In this document: in pieces, positions 12,633 through 22,919 of the stretch | Position numbering within the stretch: the stretch's first letter is position 1 | Layout of the letters: each line of letters starts with the position of its first letter | Assembly: GCA_002591725.1 (NCBI GenBank) | Contig: NJAL01000002.1 | Location: forward strand, 62,001-126,000 | Source of the DNA: Candidatus Didemnitutus mandela | Lineage (GTDB): Bacteria > Verrucomicrobiota > Verrucomicrobiia > Opitutales > Opitutaceae | Direction: 5' to 3' | DNA: 64,000 bases | Translations under genes and position numbers: made by a program | Notes under the pieces: generated by a model | The model's database searches: none | Told to the model about the DNA's origin: nothing | Seen by the model: the letters and a program-made list of their open reading frames with translations, nothing else

Positions 12633-14800
12633 CAGACTCGACCGTCGCTTCCCTGATCAGTGCTGCAAGGCAAGGGCTTTTATTTTCAAAAGTCGAACCG
12701 TACCTACAGAATTGATCGCGCCGAAGACGCTTTCCCGGAAGCGGGGCCCGTGCCACCTTGACGCAGCAGAAAAATCCACTCGCTGTCGTTATTTTTCTCT
12801 TAGGCTTAAGGATATCTAGCAGGGTTAGCACTGTGGCATTGTCGCCAAAATGCCAGCGCACGACAGCCAAGCCCAAAAGCGATCAGCTTTGTCGATACAA
12901 GTGTGGAAAGGCTTGCTGCGCGAGATCCGCATTGTCGATTTCATTTGGTTCAGCAAAAGCCTCCGCCCCCGCCCAGCCCTGGTTTTATAATTTCACCTTG
13001 GCTAAGTTATGAATTTTATCGCCTCGGTCACGGTCAGTAAGGGCTCGAAGCCATTGGGCTTCTTTTGGCGGCTGTCGGTAATCGAGATTAAAAAGTTCGA
13101 CCAAGCCGCACGTTTCCACACACACGAAATCACAACAAACCGCAGGACTTATCAAGCTAGCATTTGCTGAACTTCTGCCACAATTAATCTCAGGACCTGC
13201 TGAACCCCACCGCTTTTGCCACCGCACCGTAGACGATACGGCTGCCGCGCGTATTCACTACTTTTTTTCAGGCCGGCGTATTACGTAAGCGCACGTTCGA
13301 CACCTTTTTGCACTATCATCACAATAAACGGCCCCGTCTCCTGTGTAAGGCATCCACTGTGGATGCACGGCCAACCAGAGCAGGAATTGTTGGATACCGC
13401 GTCCCAAACCATGTGACTGACAAACAAATTTTTATGTGACATTTTCTTGGTCGTTTCGATGGAGCTGCCCTGATCGATTGCGATGTTTGAGATGACGCTA
13501 CCCGGACGCTATCCGAGCGCATCCGCTTCATTATTTTCACTAATACCACGATCGGCGCCTTAGCTGCAAGAACCAATACCGCACCCACCACCACAACGTG
13601 GCCGGTTATCGTTCAAGGAATGCCGCCGAACAACACGCCGGAGCTGGCATATTGCGGCTTGAAAGAATACGCACTGACGCACTGATCTGAATCGAGAGCC
13701 GGCCAGCGATCTGTAAAATCGGATTTAACAACGGGAAAATTCCAGCGAAGTCTCCCACAACCCCGCAAACAATGCCAAGTATTGCCCTTTTTAAAAGTTA
13801 TCAGGAAAGCCCAGGTTCCGCCGCCAGATGGAGGCAGATGAAGGTCGTTTGGCACTGCTGTATGAACGGACATTCCACCGCCAGCGGCTCCTTCACCCTC
13901 AGAACCATATCAGCTCTTTTTCACACCTTTGCAACCGACGACATAAGCATCGCCCCAGCCACCAAACATTCGTCATCCTGAAATCCGGAGCTCAATCTCG
14001 CGCTTTTCTCTACCAGTACCACCGCATCAATGGACGTCACCATCTGGGAAAAACTGGGCATAATCGAGACACGTCTTTCGAGAAGCCTAATTTCTTTGGG
14101 AATCACATAAGCATCGTATTGATATCACAGCAGAAAAGCTTATAATAAAAACCGGAAACACCTCCATTTGGAGGCTAACGCCGGCAATCTTCCACTTATC
14201 CAGGACACCTGGGCTGCGCCCCGCCTTGGGGCAATACCAACCTTTCTGACACTCATCGTCTCTTGCATCCAAAGACGCGGTATCGGGCACAGACGACAGC
14301 CTTCCTTTTTTACTTTTTACATATCCAAAGACAACAAAAATGGCAAACAGAGGGTTCAAAGTCGAAAGGTGGGCGCCGTGATGGTCCTGGGACGAATCTT
14401 CTTTAAAAATTGGCCAGACCACATCTGCTGCGCGACGGCCGCCAGACAGCCGTATTTTCGTCGCAATCGGAGCGCATTCTAGTCAATACTACACGACAGT
14501 TCCGAACTAAATTTCGCTTCGCGTCTGCACATTCGCCATCGCAGCTCCAGAAACGCTGGCCATCGCCAGGGAACTATCAGGCGTAATCTTCATCTGTAGC
14601 ATTCAGAAAATTTGTGAAGGAGCGCTGTGAGTCGACGATGAGTTCGGTTTCACACTCGGCCATGCCGAGGTACCAAGAAACGTTTATTTTCCCAAATAAC
14701 ACCATCTCGCCTAGCACAAGAAAAGCGCCAACATACGCCATCAATACACATTTTATATGTTGAATCGAGTACACTGAAGCCAAGAAAATTTCAATCCAAT
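12633..14800. other. Decayed DNA with a possible dead transporter
   Basis: No named gene. On the minus strand between about 14430 and 13320 several frames are rich in hydrophobic runs, for example LNPLFAIFVVFGYVKSKKG, WKIAGVSLQMEVFPVFIISF and VVVGAVLVLAAKAP. This is consistent with a multi-pass transporter broken by many indels. I cannot assign a family. A second minus-strand patch at 13230-12640 is unrecognised. Confidence 0.35.
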
Positions 14801-15328
14801 TTATGCTTGGTACATTGCGTGGGCTTTCGCGACCTTGACATATTTTTCAGCCCAGCTGCGGAGCGCCGCCTGCTCGGTGTCTGTGAGCGCTCGAACCACC
14901 TTGGCCGGGCTCCCCAGAATCATCGAGCCCGGCAGCGTCACAAATCGCTGCGTCACTAGCGCGTTTGCGCCCACGATGCAGCGGTCGCCAATTTTTGCTC
15001 CGTCCAAAATTATTGCTCCCATCCCGATCAGACACTCATCGCCTATTTCACAAGCATGTATAACAGCGCTATGGCCAATCGTCGTATAACGGCCAACCTT
15101 CACGCAGTAATTGGCCGCCGAGTGTACCGTCGAGAGGTCCTGTACATTCGAACCTTCGCCGATTTCGATCGAACCAATGTCTCCACGCAAAACACAGCCA
15201 TACCACACGCTGGAATCAGCCCCGAGTGTCACACCGCCTAGCACAATTGCATTTTTCGCGACAAAAAGCGCTTGGCTCGTTTCGGGGGGGGTTTGTAATT
15301 GCCGTTGAAATCGTTCGAGCAGATCCAT
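14801..15328 (-). CDS. Gamma-class carbonic anhydrase-like protein (YrdA/PaaY group)
   Basis: 175 residues forming a left-handed beta helix of hexapeptide repeats, seen as regularly spaced aliphatic residues (IVLGGVTLGADSSVWYGCVL and on). The three zinc histidines are at 69 (STVHS), 86 (TIGHS) and 91 (VIHACEIG), the spacing of gamma carbonic anhydrases. The C-terminal helix LRSWAEKYVKVAKAH is typical. Many members of this group have no measurable CO2 hydration activity and some act on acyl-CoA, so the reaction is uncertain. ATG at 15328 is the first in frame. It stands at the end of a dead ABC-importer operon on the same strand and is one of the few genes there still open. Confidence 0.88.
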   Translation of the reverse strand: MDLLERFQRQLQTPPETSQALFVAKNAIVLGGVTLGADSSVWYGCVLRGDIGSIEIGEGSNVQDLSTVHSAANYCVKVGRYTTIGHSAVIHACEIGDECLIGMGAIILDGAKIGDRCIVGANALVTQRFVTLPGSMILGSPAKVVRALTDTEQAALRSWAEKYVKVAKAHAMYQA

Positions 15329-15339
15329 TATTCTAATCT

Positions 15340-15925
15340 AAGGACAACCTCAGCGCCGCCAAGCCGGAAATTACTTAAAGCACGTTTCCGGCCTCGAAAG
15401 AGTTCGCAAACAGGCCAGCAAGGGTATCAATACAATACCAGAGTTCCAGCTTTCACCATACTCCACCATACGAAGGACTCCAACAAAGCCGAGATCCCAA
15501 CGATTAATCCATATCGCATGTTGGCCCAATTGCTCGGGCGCATAAAATCTGCCAGAGTTTTACAGCGATTCGGCGCTCGCCGCCGTCGACAGATAAGTGC
15601 CAACTACGCCGAACAACACTCTGGAGATGAATAAATCGCCTGACAACGCATTCGTGCTACTAAAACATCTGCTGTGTCCTCCGCCTGGGGATGGGGATGG
15701 CCGCCGACCACGCGCAAATGAAGTCCAAGCCGAGCCCGTTAAGGCAGCAACGAGAACGAGCCACGCTGCAAAGCAAACGAGCAAATTGTGTCAACTCAGA
15801 AGTTCCGTATAGGCCGTATAGGGTAGAATTAACATATAATCCGCCTATTCCGCCCACAGCAACACGATTTCCATAAAACGCCGATCAGAAGCTTCCAGTT
15901 GAAGCGTCTGGCCACCGAGGGTGAA
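15340..15925 (-). other. Decayed DNA, possibly a second ABC permease
   Basis: Hydrophobic minus-strand fragments (for example AAWLVLVAALTGSAWTSF and LVLIPLLACL-like runs) lie where the second permease of a sugar ABC operon would be expected. No diagnostic motif could be aligned. Confidence 0.25.
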
Positions 15926-15929
15926 ACAC

Positions 15930-16914
15930 GGGAAATCTAGTGTGGGGCCAAGCCCAACCCACAGTAATGTTTACCGCCATGTTCGCCATGACCTAATCGA
16001 CGCAGTTCTTGACTGGCTGCGAAGGCGCTCAGCAAAGCGAACAGCACCGCGGTACCGCGATACCCACACCAAACTCCGTCCAAACCGAATCGGATACCAC
16101 AGACACCGCAGTGGGAGCAAACGCAGCTCCGAACACTTTTCCCCAGATCCCGAAATCGATGGCAATGAGGCAATTGCAAACCTGTGGAGCCATTTTAATT
16201 CCAGGAAGTCTGCCAGTGTTCCTTGTAAGCAGCATCGCCACGATCGTAATCCGGGCCAGCGAAATGCTTGCGTAAACAACCACTAGCAATATATTTTATA
16301 TTCCACGGCACACAATTCGGTAAGCTAAGCTCAGCAAGTGTGCTAGATAAAGATCTGTCACCACTACAACCGACGCAATCGCAAGCCAAAAGGCGAAGCT
16401 TTTACAGAAAAGGTGTAAATCTGATTCCTGTCCTCGCCAGCATCTCATGTACGGCCGGCATTCACATCGAGGTCCCGTACTCGCGTGTCTCGGGTAACTG
16501 CTGGCCGGGTTTGATCGAAACGTTGACAAACAAGCCAACAACGCTGACGAGATAAAATTAAGCATTATCGCCGTGGGGCCCCAATGTGGCTTCCCAGTTT
16601 TTTCCTGGAGCCACGCAGGCATTAATGCACATGCACCACCGAAAAGCTTGCCTTTCCACAGAATGTTGAAAACAAGGCACGCGTGAAACGCCACCGCAAC
16701 AGCCAAGGCCGGGTGAACACCGAACTCATCGCGTAATAGAGCGAAAGCCGGTCGTGCCATGCGTACCGAGCCCACCACCGACCATCAGTTTCGTCGTTAC
16801 TCACGAGCTTTAGCCAAGGAGCGCGATGATCTCCGCCGGAACGACTAGCGCTGCCACCAGGCCGGCCAATGGAAACACCACCAACTCCACCCACATTGGA
16901 GGCTTCTTCGCCAC
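15930..16914 (-). pseudogene. Simple-sugar/nucleoside ABC permease relic
   Basis: The start is GTG at 16914, reading VAKKPPMWVELVVFPLAGLV. In later frames the family landmarks follow: RYAWHDRLSLYYAMSSVFT, then after a shift LAVAVAFHACLVFNILWKG, PTAIMLNFISSALLACL, FAFWLAIASVVVVTDL, ISLARITIVAMLL and IAIDFGIWGK. These match inner-membrane permeases of the branched BPD_transp_2 group used by nucleoside (BmpA-type) and simple-sugar importers, especially the TIMLNFI motif. About five frameshifts or stops. About 330 codons of relic correspond to a normal length. Confidence 0.65.
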
Positions 16915-17085
16915 ACTCACGCACCGTTATCTTTCACGTCCGCAACCAGAAGTCCAAATTTCGCCTCTGTGGCCTCCGCACGGGACGAGAGTTCGCCCAC
17001 AATTTAGCAGCATTTCAAATCTTTTTTCCGCCAAGTTAGCTTGAAAGGTCTCCACGCTACAGACCTAAGCGAGCACCGCACTCTG

Positions 17086-17570
17086 TCACACCACTGCCTC
17101 AAGGTTAACTATGTTCATGATTGCGAGCAGCTTGTGGGTGGCAAATTGCGTCGTGTCTTGTCTTGCACCCGCAACTGTCCAAAGAGATGAAAGAGCGGGT
17201 CCACTTCCTGCGGTGTAAACACGACCGTAGACTCGTCGAGGGCGAGAGTCTCCGCGTCGCGATAGAGCAGACTCAAGGTTCTCACCCGTTAGCTGCAAGC
17301 CAACCGGCAAGTTTTCCTCCGGCGCATCGAGCGAGACTTAGAACCCGTAGTAGCGCGCCATTAGTCGCTCCAACTCGAAGCTAACCAGGGATCTCAGCCT
17401 GTGTGAGCCAGTCGACCGACCTCGACGCTTAGAATGACAACTTGATCGGGTATAAATTCTGGTGAACGATCGACTGGTATTAGCTCCCGCTTCCGCCAAA
17501 TATGCATCCAGACCCGCTCAAACCAAGAATGAGACTTTAGTGATCAGACACTTCACTGTCTTTGGCGAGA
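17086..17570 (-). pseudogene. ATPase of a simple-sugar/nucleoside ABC importer, relic
   Basis: Minus-strand fragments across frames: SIVHQNLYPIKLSF resembles the MVHQHF Q-loop region. Then comes NLPVGLQLTGENLESAL, matching the DLPVGLQQRVEILKAL signature of RbsA/YufO-type ATPases. Then ALDESTVVFTPQEVDPLFHL, matching the LDEPTAVLTPQEV Walker B region, and THKLLAIMNIV for the H-loop THKLxEVM. The catalytic DEPT has become DEST. This type has two ABC domains (about 500 residues). Only the first is legible and the next gene starts 170 bp later, so the second domain appears deleted. Confidence 0.7.
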
Positions 17571-17920
17571 TAAAAAAACCGCCCGTTATCGCCAGATATT
17601 AACCTTGAAATCAAAGTTCAGTTTAAATTAATCAAAATCCTCAGCCAGCCTTCACAGGGCCGGTCTGATACATCCAGCCAATAAACCGCCCTAAGTAAGA
17701 GTAAGCGGGCCAATTTCTAGCGTGTTCATAAGCAATAGAGAGCATGCCCTGTGGCTTGGACCTGGACCGCTCGTGGCATCACAATCATTGAGCTCATTCC
17801 TATCCACACCAGCCATGTCTCCATCTCCATTGGGAAGAAACCGACCCGAAACCGCGCAGCGTCAGTCCCCGGCGTGCCAAACCGTTTGCGGCGCAGGGAA
17901 TCCCCATAACTTTTGTCTTT
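17571..17920. other. Intergenic, nothing recognised
   Basis: No gene or clear promoter seen. It separates the minus-strand ABC relic from the plus-strand metallo-beta-lactamase-fold gene. Confidence 0.4.
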
Positions 17921-18742
17921 ATGCCTCTCATTCCATTGGAAGATAATTTTGTGGATATCGTTGGGAAAGCTCAGCGCGGACACCGCCTCAGCAATGCGGA
18001 GCTAGCGGCCGCCGCCGATATCTCTCCGGCCGAGCTCACCGAGATCAAGGCAGGGAAAATCCGCGAACCTGCCTTGTGCAAACTCTGTGTGACCTTGAAG
18101 CTGAATGTTTCTGCTCTGCTAGCTCTCGCGCGCAGACAATGGTATCCCAAGCAACCATTGTTTCCGTGCGGCTTCGCAATGTTCAATACCGCGTTTGAAG
18201 ACATGCACGTGAACAGCTACCTCATTTGGGATTCAAAAACACGCCTCGCCGCGGCCTTCGACACCGGAGCGACTGCCCGGTCCATGCTCGATACCGTAGT
18301 CGCTAAAAAACTTTCCCTTCGCTACCTTTTTCTGACGCATACGCACGACGACCACATCGCCGGATTGAAGGATTTGGCTGAGACTAATGTGGAAATTTGG
18401 GTCGGCAAACACGAGCCCATCGACTTCCTCAGCGCAAATGTCTTCAAGGGGGAAACTCACTTCCACGTAGGCGAGCTCACGATCAAAACACTCTCCACCT
18501 GGGGTCATTCTCCGGGACAGACCACGTTTTTCATCACCGGCCTCGCGTGGCCGCTCGCGATCGTCGGCGACTCGCTTTTTGCGGGGTCAATGGGCGGCAG
18601 CTCGACACATTATTACGACCAATGGCGAAATAATCGCGAAAAAATTTTTAAACTTCCCAACAGCACCGTTCTTGCTCCCGGTCACGGCCCGCTCACGACA
18701 TTAAAGCAAGAGCAGCAACACAACCCTTTCTTCGCTGAATAA
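17921..18742 (+). CDS. MBL-fold hydrolase with N-terminal helix-turn-helix-like region
   Basis: 273 residues. The MBL domain (about 85-265) has the metal-binding set HTHDDH (His140, His142, Asp144, His145), His196 in TWGHSPGQT, Asp217 in IVGDSLF and His255 in LAPGHGPLTT. This matches glyoxalase II-like hydrolases, and all ligands are present. Residues about 20-70 (SNAELAAAADISPAELTEIK and on) look like an XRE-type HTH with a selected recognition helix. The combination suggests a DNA-linked or regulated enzyme, but the substrate is unknown and DNA binding is an inference. ATG at 17921 chosen; no ribosome-binding site visible. The next gene, a dead dehydrogenase, starts 8 bp downstream, so this was once a two-gene operon of which only the first survives. 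Confidence 0.85.
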   Translation: MPLIPLEDNFVDIVGKAQRGHRLSNAELAAAADISPAELTEIKAGKIREPALCKLCVTLKLNVSALLALARRQWYPKQPLFPCGFAMFNTAFEDMHVNSYLIWDSKTRLAAAFDTGATARSMLDTVVAKKLSLRYLFLTHTHDDHIAGLKDLAETNVEIWVGKHEPIDFLSANVFKGETHFHVGELTIKTLSTWGHSPGQTTFFITGLAWPLAIVGDSLFAGSMGGSSTHYYDQWRNNREKIFKLPNSTVLAPGHGPLTTLKQEQQHNPFFAE

Positions 18743-18750
18743 ATTCCGTT

Positions 18751-19581
18751 ATGTTCTTATCGATCGCTTTTGTTGGAGTCGGCCGCATAAGTACCAGGTG
18801 CCAGCATGGCCCAATGGCTAAAAAATTGCGGCTATCATCTGGCCACCGCTTCTGGTGGCCAATCGCGCTTCCGACAAAGCGCTCGCTGCTAAGTTAGGAT
18901 GCGCCGCGCTGACCATTGCTAACAGAAGTTACCGCCTTGGGATAGGTGGTTTTTTACAGTTGTCACCAACAGACGCCGCCCGTTCGCTATTTTTCCACGT
19001 CCGGAAACTCTCTGCTGCAAAACACGAGCAGAAAAAATCTACCATTTTCGGAACGATCTTGCCCACCGAGCACCTCGGGCCAAGCACCGTGGGTACCTTC
19101 TCCTCGCTGGAAGTTTGTATGGCCTCCAGTATCCCGCAGGCCAGTCAAGGTACGCTTTATCCCATGTATAGAACCCCATCGCCCCGCATTCGAGTAAGCG
19201 CAATCGGCAAGGCCACACAGGTAAAATTTTTGTTTAACATGGCAATGAACTGGAATACGACCGCCCTTGCAAAAGATCTTGGATCGGGATAGGTGTTTGG
19301 GCTCAAACTAACAATTCTAGCGCTCCGCAGGGGGTTCGCGTATACAAGTGCCAATTTGCAACATGCAGAACCGCTCGTATGCCTGTTATTTTCCCACCGA
19401 GCATGCAGCCAAGGACTTCGGAATCGCCTATTCTTTAGGTCGAGAGGCCGGACTAGTGCTCGCCGTGGCCAAGGCCGCCCATAAACAATTCGATTTAATC
19501 GCTTAACTCGGACTCGGGGTAAGCCAGCTCGATAAACCCAGCGTTACACAACTTACTTTCAAAGGCCTTACTGTCGGTTAA
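18751..19581 (+). pseudogene. NAD(P)-dependent 3-hydroxyisobutyrate dehydrogenase-family relic
   Basis: Starts at ATG 18751 in frame with MFLSIAFVGVGRI, the Rossmann GxGxxG region. Then in other frames come MAQWLKNCGYH, ALAAKLGCAA, FTVVT, LEVCMASSIPQASQGTLYPM (the SGG/ASxxxAxxGTL substrate region), GKATQVKFLFNMAMNWNTTA (containing the K of the GxxGxGxxxKxxxN active-site helix, partly altered), and AAKDFGIAYSLGREAGLVLA. The end reads TFKGLTVG followed by TAA. The fragments follow one another in the family order over about 277 codons. Four or more frameshifts. Beta-hydroxyacid dehydrogenase family; exact substrate unknown. Confidence 0.8.
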
Positions 19582-20199
19582 CGACCAAAGAAGTAGACAG
19601 CGCTTGGGAGTTTCTGTAGCCATTATCTTCGATAAACCACCGCCGCAAAAGCTGACTTGTCCCAACGCTAGCCCTAAGTCTCGTAGCGGTTTTAACTACA
19701 ATCATCTTGCAAGACGGTTTGCGAGATAAGCTAAAATCGATTAATATATTATTTTTATAGTCATCATTGAGCTGTGTCTTTTTTGCCCTAAGCAGTAGAT
19801 CTGGCACAGCATGACGATCGACCACATTAAGGGGTCTTTGGAGCACCCTCTAGATGTGATTCAGCACGAAACTGGAAACAGAGCCGGATTCGTTTGAAAA
19901 CAAAATGTCGTCCGACAGATCGAACACATGGTACGATCGCTATAAAAGGTCGAACCGAGTTATCTTGGCATCGTTGAAAAAAATTCGATCTCATCTGCCG
20001 CTACACAGCCAAACGGCACGTTTACCTTTTGCCAATAGCGTCTATTGTCGCTGTCGCTTTTTCGGACGCAAATACCAAGGAAACTATCGGTCAGGTTTTC
20101 TGGGCGTAATCGACAGCGAAACTGCCCTGGAGCAGCTATTCGGCCACCCAAACTAACGATCAGAAAGTTACTGAGCCCCATCGCATGCTTCAGTGGACC
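19582..20199. other. Decayed DNA, perhaps the sensor part of the next relic
   Basis: No clear gene. The plus strand upstream of the kinase relic would be expected to encode its sensor (PAS) region, and a stretch near 20090-20130 is weakly compatible, but I cannot confirm it. Confidence 0.3.
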
Positions 20200-21055
20200 G
20201 TGTAGAAAACTCTCTACGAAAAACGCCCCACCAGCAAAATAGCAGAGTCCGTCCTCTTCCGCGCCAATGAGACAGCCGAGGTCGCGAGAAGCGCCAAAGT
20301 TAAAAGGAGAGTTTTATCGCCATCGTCAGCTACGGAATCGGCAGTTCCATCAGCAGCGCGCCCCATCGGGTTCGCCAATATCCTTCGAGAAACTTCCCTG
20401 TCATTTGAGCAAGGGGAATGCGTCAAACTCATCCGCAACAACGGCGATTCTTTCTCATAAACACCATTCTGGATTTTTCCAAAATCGAGGCCGATCGCAT
20501 AAGCTTAAGACCGAGCCCTTTGCTACAGCCGCTGTACCAAGGAGGTTGTCGCTTTCTTCGCCCCGAAAGCCAAACTGTCTCCCAGCATCAATACGAAAAT
20601 TGCCACCGAAATTCCATCGCAGATTATTAAACAACTATTGTCGACTCTCCAGCAGATTTTTATCAATATGGTCGATAAAATGCTAAAAATCAACAAAATA
20701 GGCGACGCCGACGATTAATTTCAATCGTATTCCGAGTATGTAGATACTGACGACATGCTTTTTGCTCCAATTCGCCGTAGTCGACACCGGCATCGGCGTC
20801 CCCTCAGAAAAAAATAGGCCGGCTCTTTTAACCGTTCGTGCAAGCCGACGCTTCCACCAGCACCATTACGGAAGTACCCGGATTGGCATCATCATCTGTA
20901 AACGATTGGCAGAGCTGATGGGCAGTGCGACCTGGGTCGAAAGCACACTCAGGGCCGGATCGAAGTTCCGCTTTCCCACCGTCATCCGCTCCTGCAAATT
21001 GACTTCGCCGCGTAGCCTAAAGTTTTCCTGGTTTTGGTTCTTGCGCGGCCGGTGA
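20200..21055 (+). pseudogene. Sensor histidine kinase relic
   Basis: Plus-strand fragments in kinase order. ANETAEVARSAKVK (linker helix before the H box), LINTILDFSKIEADRISLRP (the INDILDFSKIEAG end of the HisKA domain), INMVDKM (the LxNLVxNAxKF N box), FAVVDTGIGVPSEK (G1 box), ASTSTITEVPG, then IICKRLAELMGSATWVEST and GSKFRF (G2 and the end of HATPase). The phospho-accepting HEIRTP motif and most of the N box are destroyed, and several frames are used. Clearly dead. It ends about 40 bp before tRNA-Cys. Confidence 0.8.
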
Positions 21056-21070
21056 AATTGGTACAGATTT

Positions 21071-21076
21071 TATAAT
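21071..21076 (+). promoter_or_regulatory. Possible -10 box for tRNA-Cys
   Basis: Exact TATAAT 23 nt before the tRNA start. No good -35 hexamer at 16-18 bp spacing, so this is tentative. Confidence 0.35.
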
Positions 21077-21098
21077 ATATTTCAGTGTGGAAGCTATC

Positions 21099-21173
21099 GG
21101 TGCGGTAGCCAAATGGTAAGGCCGAGCTCTGCAAAAGCTCTATTCGGCGGTTCGATTCCGCCCCGCACCTCCA
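21099..21173 (+). tRNA. tRNA-Cys (GCA)
   Basis: Cloverleaf complete: acceptor GGTGCGG / CCGCACC, discriminator T (U, usual for tRNA-Cys), encoded CCA at 21171-21173. The anticodon loop CTGCAAA sits between GAGCT and AGCTC and gives anticodon GCA. The T arm is GGCGG-TTCGATT-CCGCC. No mismatches in the acceptor or T stems. An intact island inside about 9 kb of dead DNA. Confidence 0.97.
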
Positions 21174-22919
21174 AGTCCAAATGATTGTTTCACTGAGGAT
21201 TTCAGAAGCTCGAGAAGAAGTCGGGCGCAAAAATTTTTATCCCCGAATAACTTGGCATAACGGTAAGAAACCCGCCTGCTACCCGCTCCCCCTGTGGCTT
21301 TGTTTCAGGCTATCGTCGTAGTTTCGCGACCAGCCATGAAAACTTTACACCGTCTCACCCGCCATGGCAGTCGCAGAAACACCAAGGATATACATATTAC
21401 ATATATACATATACAGGATCGGGAAACGCACCCACCTTGGTACAAAGTAATACCAGCAGTGAATACTGCCCCCACCAGGTCGTGCACGGAAAGAATTAGG
21501 CCGAACAAAAAATAGTCCCTCAGGATCCAACTCCTCAAGGCCTACCTTTTCGACAGCTACAGCACCATCGCAAAACGGACGCGGATGGGACGCCATCCTA
21601 GCGCTAGCAGAAACGAAAGCTGGGACAAGCAAAAACAACTAGGTCGCTGCCCAAAAGGGCAAAGTCTGCCAGCCCCTCTGTGGCTGAACAATCGGATCGT
21701 AAAAACCCAAAGCGAAAACCTGTTGGAATCCATCCGCGCCGGTCGTATGTTTATTCAACAGCAAATACCTCCGCCAACTTACGAAACTTCGACGTCTAGA
21801 GCACCGTCTGTCTTGGATCCTCTTATCCTCAATCTTTAAATGCCAAAAGCCTGCCGTCTGCTACAAAGAGCGCCGCGCCATCATATTGGGCGATCAGTGC
21901 CAAGGAAGAGCTCGGTTCTACCAGCTCGCGTGGAATCTGGGATGCCTCTCAACGCGAACTGGCCAACCATCCAGGTCGAATACGTAGACTCGACGAGCCA
22001 CACAATCACCCACATCCGCATAAAAGCGAAGTGGCGCGAAAACCAGAGGCCGTTTCAGATCAAATTCGGCCCAAAAGCGGAACGGATATCATTAACGGGT
22101 TACCAAAAGCCAGATCGCTCTTCTCCTTTTATCTCAACATCCGGAGCTTGGCTATCCTGGCCAACCAATTCCGCGAGCTTTTCCCCTGGGGCGCATACGC
22201 GTCATCAACCTACATAACTACGGATACACATGGGCTAAGCGGGCCAAAACAGCCTGCTACCCCCGAATGCTTCGTCCAACTCGCTCTTGGCCACAACAGC
22301 AAGGCTGTCCCTATGGTTTAGCAGGTTCTGGGACCCGTCAGTGTTCGACTCTGGGACTGTATGAGTATATCGGGTGGATTTATTTTGTCTCGTGGTTCAG
22401 CAAAAGCTGGAATTCACGCTTTGCTCGCCTCCGGAAACCTTTCTTGTTGAGCTTGCCAGCAAAGTTCCTTCAGCAGCGACTTGGGAAGCCGTACGTTGGC
22501 GATAACTTACGAGTCGTTGTCGCTTTCAGTTTTCACCAAACTAGTGGCCCCAAAAGCAATTTTTCAAGACAGTTTTACCGCAGCTCCGAGAACTTGGCCA
22601 ATGATCTCCACCCGATCCCCGAGCGCTCGTCTCGGGCATGGTACATGGTACAGATCAACATTCAGGTTAAAAACTTCGTGCTCGATGGGCTTATGTTCGA
22701 CGCATCAACCTACTAAAGGGGCACAGCCATCTCGGATTCAATCGTATTTGTTCATGAAGTGGCGCTAGCGATGCCGCCACCCCAAAACTATTGTAGTCGA
22801 CGTTGGCTGCATCGCTAACCATAGTCAGACAGTAATTAAATCTAATGCAAGCTAGAACGGCGACCTAAGTGGCTGTAAAGCAAACAAGACTTTCTCCGAC
22901 AATCTCCGCAGCGTCAGAC
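21174..22919. other. Decayed DNA, no recognisable gene
   Basis: Both strands have protein-like but unplaceable fragments, such as FQIKFGPKAERISLTGY and NIRSLAILANQFRELFPWGAY on the plus strand at 22060-22200, and VEIIGQVLGAAVKLS on the minus strand near 22580. A short AT-rich stretch of TACATA repeats lies at 21388-21415. No family named. Confidence 0.35.

Noticed and set aside
21388-21415. TACATA-rich stretch as a repeat array or CRISPR-like element
   Set aside because: Short imperfect AT microsatellite without spacers.
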